From assembly GCF_000367925.1 (NCBI RefSeq), contig NZ_KB849176.1, positions 817,474-881,473 of the forward strand: DNA of 64,000 nucleotides, read 5' to 3'. The position numbers were made by a program, and so were the translations under genes. Position 1 is the stretch's first letter. Each line of letters opens with the position of its first letter. This document shows, piece after piece, positions 61,293 to 64,000 of the stretch. Source of the stretch: Acinetobacter bohemicus ANC 3994 (lineage in GTDB: Bacteria; Pseudomonadota; Gammaproteobacteria; Pseudomonadales; Moraxellaceae). The notes below the pieces were generated by a model. The model was not told the origin of the DNA, did not search any database, and saw only the letters and a program-made list of their open reading frames with translations.

Positions 61293-61979
61293 GTGGCATT
61301 ATTAGAAAAAATTGGGCATGTTCTCACCGCTGATATCACCAAAGATTTTAAACTGAAAAAGAAAGTGGCTGAAGAAATACATGAACTCACTTTTGTTGAT
61401 CATTTGAAGAAACGTCGTAGTATTCATGTATTGGGGAAAAAAGTTCATTTTAGCCAAGCATACTTGGCAGAATTAATTCAAGAGGCAGTACGAAGTTGCC
61501 CATCTGCTTTAAATTCTCAAAGTTCAAGAATTGTGGTGCTCTTTGGTGATTCTCATGCAAAGTTTTGGGAAATTGTTAAAGAGGTGCAACGCAAAATAAT
61601 TGCTGTACATGTTTTTGCAGGTACAGAAATGAAAATTGATCAATATGCGGCAGGTTTTGGTACGGTTCTTTTTTATGAGGATCAGCGCACCATTCAACAG
61701 CTACAAAAGCAAATTCCTTTTAATTCAGCGGATTTTCCCATTTGGTCAGAACAGACTTCAGGCATGGCACAATATGCAGTATGGACTGCTTTGGCTGACT
61801 CTGGTGTTGGAGCTTGCTTGCAACACTATAATCCCAGTATAGATTCGGCCGTGGCACAATACTTGAGTATTGAGTCGTCATGGTTACTTCGAGCGCAATT
61901 GGTTTTTGGTTCAATTGAGCGAGAGGCTGACGAAAAACTTGATCCTCAAGATGGTGATCGTTTTAAAATATTTGTTTAA
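61293..61979 (+). CDS. Nitroreductase family protein, copy 1 with N-terminal extension
   Basis: The protein of about 228 residues has an FMN-dependent nitroreductase domain of the COG3560 type. The family motif RRSIHVLGKKV is near the domain start, followed by SCPSALNSQSSRIVVLFG and WTALADSGVGACLQHYNP. A 35-residue extension (MALLEKIGHVLTADITKDFK and onward) precedes it and is absent from the paralogue at 62175. The start is GTG at 61293 with GGGGAG upstream. The substrate is unknown. About half of the residues match copy 2, so the pair is an old tandem duplication. Confidence 0.88.
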   Translation: MALLEKIGHVLTADITKDFKLKKKVAEEIHELTFVDHLKKRRSIHVLGKKVHFSQAYLAELIQEAVRSCPSALNSQSSRIVVLFGDSHAKFWEIVKEVQRKIIAVHVFAGTEMKIDQYAAGFGTVLFYEDQRTIQQLQKQIPFNSADFPIWSEQTSGMAQYAVWTALADSGVGACLQHYNPSIDSAVAQYLSIESSWLLRAQLVFGSIEREADEKLDPQDGDRFKIFV

Positions 61980-61988
61980 TTGGCGGCT

Positions 61989-62020
61989 AAAAGAGCACCT
62001 CTCTGTTAGGTGCTTTTTTA
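61989..62020 (+). terminator. Terminator of nitroreductase copy 1
   Basis: AAAAGAGCACCT and AGGTGCTTTTTT flank CTCTGTT, ten bases after the stop. Confidence 0.88.
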
Positions 62021-62174
62021 TGTCTTTAAATCGACCGGAAATGAGAAAATAGTGCATAAGATTGTTCTATAAATAAAACACAATGTCACTTTTTTAGTCA
62101 TGTATTCATTCTAGAATTAACATAAGATAAAAACATGCTAATAATTCTTATCAAAATTCCAAGAGGGTTATCCA

Positions 62175-62768
62175 ATGTCATTTTTAGATCAAATGAAGCA
62201 ACGCCGTACTATTTATGCAATTGGTAATAATGTTGCATTAGCACAAGATCAAATAGAACAAATTATTAAAGATACAGTTCGTCATAGTCCTTCTGCTTTT
62301 AACTCACAAACTTCACGTATAGTCACTTTATATGGCAAATCACATACAAAATTTTGGGATATCGTGCGTGGAACATTACGTAAAATGGTGCCAGAAGCGG
62401 CTTTTGAAAATACCAATGCAAAAATTAATAGTTTTGCCGCAGGTTATGGCACAGCATTATTTTTTGAAGATCAAGACACGGTAAAATCACTGCAAGAACA
62501 ATTTCCATTGTATGCAGATCATTTTCCAGCATGGTCAGAGCACTCAACAGGCATTGCACAGTTTACTGTGTGGACAGCATTGGCTGAGCATCATATTGGA
62601 GCGTCATTACAGCATTACAATCCAGTGATTGATCATGAAGTTGCAGAGGCTTTTAGTCTTCCTGAGAATTGGAAACTACGTGCTCAATTGGTATTTGGCT
62701 CTATCGAAGCCGCTGCTGGAGAAAAAACATTTATTGATGATGCAGTACGTTTTAAAAAATTCGACTAA
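62175..62768 (+). CDS. Nitroreductase family protein, copy 2
   Basis: The 197-residue protein is a standard-length COG3560-type nitroreductase: MSFLDQMKQRRTIYAIGN, HSPSAFNSQTSRIVTLYG (FMN-binding Ser/Asn), FAAGYGTALFFED, and WTALAEHHIGASLQHYNP. It has AGAGGG upstream of the ATG and its own terminator, so it is transcribed separately from copy 1. It probably reduces nitro or quinone compounds with NAD(P)H; the substrate is unknown. Confidence 0.92.
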   Translation: MSFLDQMKQRRTIYAIGNNVALAQDQIEQIIKDTVRHSPSAFNSQTSRIVTLYGKSHTKFWDIVRGTLRKMVPEAAFENTNAKINSFAAGYGTALFFEDQDTVKSLQEQFPLYADHFPAWSEHSTGIAQFTVWTALAEHHIGASLQHYNPVIDHEVAEAFSLPENWKLRAQLVFGSIEAAAGEKTFIDDAVRFKKFD

Positions 62769-62791
62769 ATTATTCATCATTTAAGTTACAC

Positions 62792-62818
62792 GGAGCGCTT
62801 AGATAGCGCTCTTTTTTA
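62792..62818 (+). terminator. Terminator of nitroreductase copy 2
   Basis: GAGCGCT and AGCGCTC flank TAGAT, followed by T6. Confidence 0.88.
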
Positions 62819-62975
62819 TGATTTAGGAAAAGCAGATTGATATCTATTAAGATGAAAAGCTTATCTGAACAAATACTTGAGAATACTGGGTATTAAAAAC
62901 AGCTTTGTCATAAAATCGTCATTTATACATTGCATAGTGCAATTAAATTTTAATGATGAATAAAGAGAAAGTAGA

Positions 62976-63641
62976 ATGGCTTTAAGATTAACTTTTGCTG
63001 TGGCTGCATTGCTAATGAGCGGTACTGTATTTTCAGCGGTAACGCTTACAGCGCCCGAAGAAATCAAAATCCTTGCGGTGAATGATCAAGAAGTTAATAC
63101 AGGGCTGTTTCGTTCAGCGGATAATCATTATAAAGTCGATGCAGGTGAAATTAGTCTTAGCGTGCGCTACAGCCAATATTTTGAACATCTAAATGGTGAG
63201 CATGATATTGTTAAGTCAGGCGTGGTTACCTTGAAGACACCACCGTTAAAAGATGGTGAAAAGTACCAATTAAAATTAGTGAATACACCAGCAAATTTTG
63301 AAGCAGCAAAGAAATATGCTGAACAGCCTATAGTGGCGTTATTTGATAACAACAATCAAATGCTGATTCAACAAACAGGTGCAAATACAGAATCAAAACC
63401 TTGGTTGGCACAGGGTATTTTTGCAAAAGCCACAGATTTAACTCAGAAGAAACGAATACCCGTTAATCAACCTGCACCAGTTTATTCACAAGCTGGAACT
63501 TCTGTGGCAACAACTTTAAATTCTAATATATTGACTAACGCTACAAATACAGCCGATCAGCAACTTATTCAGCTTTGGCAAAAGTCGAGTAAAGCCGAAC
63601 GTCAAAAATTTATGGGTTGGTTGGCTGAACAAGCAAACTAA
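62976..63641 (+). CDS. DUF2057 (YccT/UPF0319) family secreted protein
   Basis: The 221-residue protein has a signal peptide (MALRLTFAVAALLMSGTVFS, cleavage near FSA) and begins AVTLTAPEEIKILAVNDQEV. This opening, the SLSVRYSQYFEH segment and TPPLKDGEKYQLKLVNTP fit DUF2057/YccT. YccT in E. coli has been linked to extracellular structures, but the function here is open. The ATG has AGAGAAAG upstream. It is the last protein gene before the rRNA operon. Confidence 0.85.
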   Translation: MALRLTFAVAALLMSGTVFSAVTLTAPEEIKILAVNDQEVNTGLFRSADNHYKVDAGEISLSVRYSQYFEHLNGEHDIVKSGVVTLKTPPLKDGEKYQLKLVNTPANFEAAKKYAEQPIVALFDNNNQMLIQQTGANTESKPWLAQGIFAKATDLTQKKRIPVNQPAPVYSQAGTSVATTLNSNILTNATNTADQQLIQLWQKSSKAERQKFMGWLAEQAN

Positions 63642-63659
63642 TTTATTCATCATTGAAAA

Positions 63660-63692
63660 GAAAGAGCCAGCGAAAGCTGGTTTTTTCTTTTT
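63660..63692 (+). terminator. Terminator of the DUF2057 gene
   Basis: AGCCAGC and GCTGG(TTTTTT) flank a GAAA tetraloop, followed by a long T-rich run. Confidence 0.85.
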
Positions 63693-63810
63693 TGTTGCAA
63701 TTAATCAATGAAAAAAAGCTGGAAAAAGATTTAAAAAGTGCTAAAAATAGTATTTTGGTTTAAAAAATAAACAACCGATTGTGTTTTTACTGTTTTTTGA
63801 TAAATAGGGG

Positions 63811-63838
63811 TTGCGCAGGATAAGAAACTGTATAGAAT
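63811..63838 (+). promoter_or_regulatory. Probable rRNA operon promoter
   Basis: TTGCGC (63811-63816) and TAGAAT (63833-63838) are 16 bases apart, preceded by an A/T-rich stretch (63737-63806) that fits an UP element and followed by a GC-containing discriminator (ACGCAGC). The arrangement and the leader that follows fit an rrn P1 promoter, with start near 63845. Confidence 0.7.
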
Positions 63839-63844
63839 ACGCAG

Positions 63845-64000
63845 CATCCCGACGAGATAGACGGAAACAAGCGAAGCATGAAGTGCTGAGATGTTAAGTT
63901 TATTGAGTTGAGCTACTTAATTACTGACGAAGTATTAAGAAGATCATTAAGAGATTATGAAGAACAACTTGTGTGGATTTTTACTGGTTGATTGATCGAA
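63845..64000 (+). ncRNA. rRNA operon leader (5' of 16S rRNA), partial
   Basis: Downstream of the promoter the sequence is non-coding and has the layout of a 16S leader: a boxA-like stretch near TCATTAAGAGATTATGAAG, then AACTTGTGTGGATTTTTACT, comparable to the CTGTGTGG segment before E. coli 16S. This last part should pair with sequence beyond 16S to form the RNase III stem. The 16S gene itself lies outside the window, so this rests on recalled similarity. Confidence 0.65.

Noticed and set aside
1..64000. CRISPR array or cas genes
   Set aside because: No regularly spaced identical repeats and no Cas-like protein were seen.
1..64000. tRNA genes in intergenic gaps
   Set aside because: None of the gaps shows a cloverleaf with a T-arm GTTCRA motif and CCA-like end.

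Overview
The window is a chromosomal segment from a gammaproteobacterium, almost certainly an Acinetobacter (family Moraxellaceae). The signs are low G+C with AT-rich codons, the family-specific gene set (TetR-prpB-prpC, metZ, a PreP-type M16 protease next to pldA, cydP-cydA-cydB-cydX-ybgE, a YARHG lipid-free secreted protein, YcgL) and, at the right edge, a promoter and leader of the type that precedes the 16S rRNA gene. It is mostly ordinary core genome. No prophage, CRISPR array, tRNA or complete insertion sequence was seen.

Layout. 1-3045: tail of a phasin-like gene, HU (hupB), ppiD, then a short transposon-like element. 3046-8330: small and uncharacterised genes (DUF2797, a YqiJ-like membrane protein, a Rieske protein, a PfkB kinase, GNAT, COG4705). 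8510-12963: PreP-like M16 protease and phospholipase A, then a second copy of the same element. 13003-22305: KtrB/KtrA-type K+ uptake, an orphan gene, ilvA, rpiA, a YgjP-type metallopeptidase, a diguanylate cyclase, argC. 22324-25490: clpS-clpA and a YnfA-like protein. 25516-31192: argF, a TetR regulator divergent from prpB-prpC, and a CinA-type amidase. 31789-38617: a lipoprotein, then pyrG-kdsA-eno-ftsB-ispD and rodA. 38673-42038: cytochrome bd operon with both small subunits. 42482-46648: porin, HIT, YARHG, HIBADH-type dehydrogenase, PhaC-like hydrolase. 46729-54438: metZ, ybaB-recR, rnd, ycgL, a MoxR/VWA pair and trpB. 54592-59862: CBS, DUF2750 and Sel1 proteins and an M16B protease pair. 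60020-63641: ftsY, two tandem nitroreductases, DUF2057. 63737-64000: rRNA operon promoter and leader.

The most interesting structure is the pair of related 303-355 bp elements at 2654-3008 and 12661-12963. Their ends match the 18-bp terminal inverted repeat I recall for IS4 (begins TAATGCC, ends TCAGTTAAG). Copy 1 sits exactly inside the loop of what was a perfect rho-independent terminator: 13-bp arms now lie about 370 bp apart and an 11-bp target duplication (10/11) flanks the element. Copy 2 has decayed flanks that fit the same kind of target. This looks like a non-autonomous IS4-type MITE that lands in intrinsic terminators and carries strong hairpins of its own.

Other points of interest are a second family of palindromic repeats (18201-18317, with a decayed relative at 54444-54547), triple imperfect repeats upstream of the cyd operon, short unannotated ORFs at 7467 and 31476, and a methylcitrate locus without acnD/prpF.
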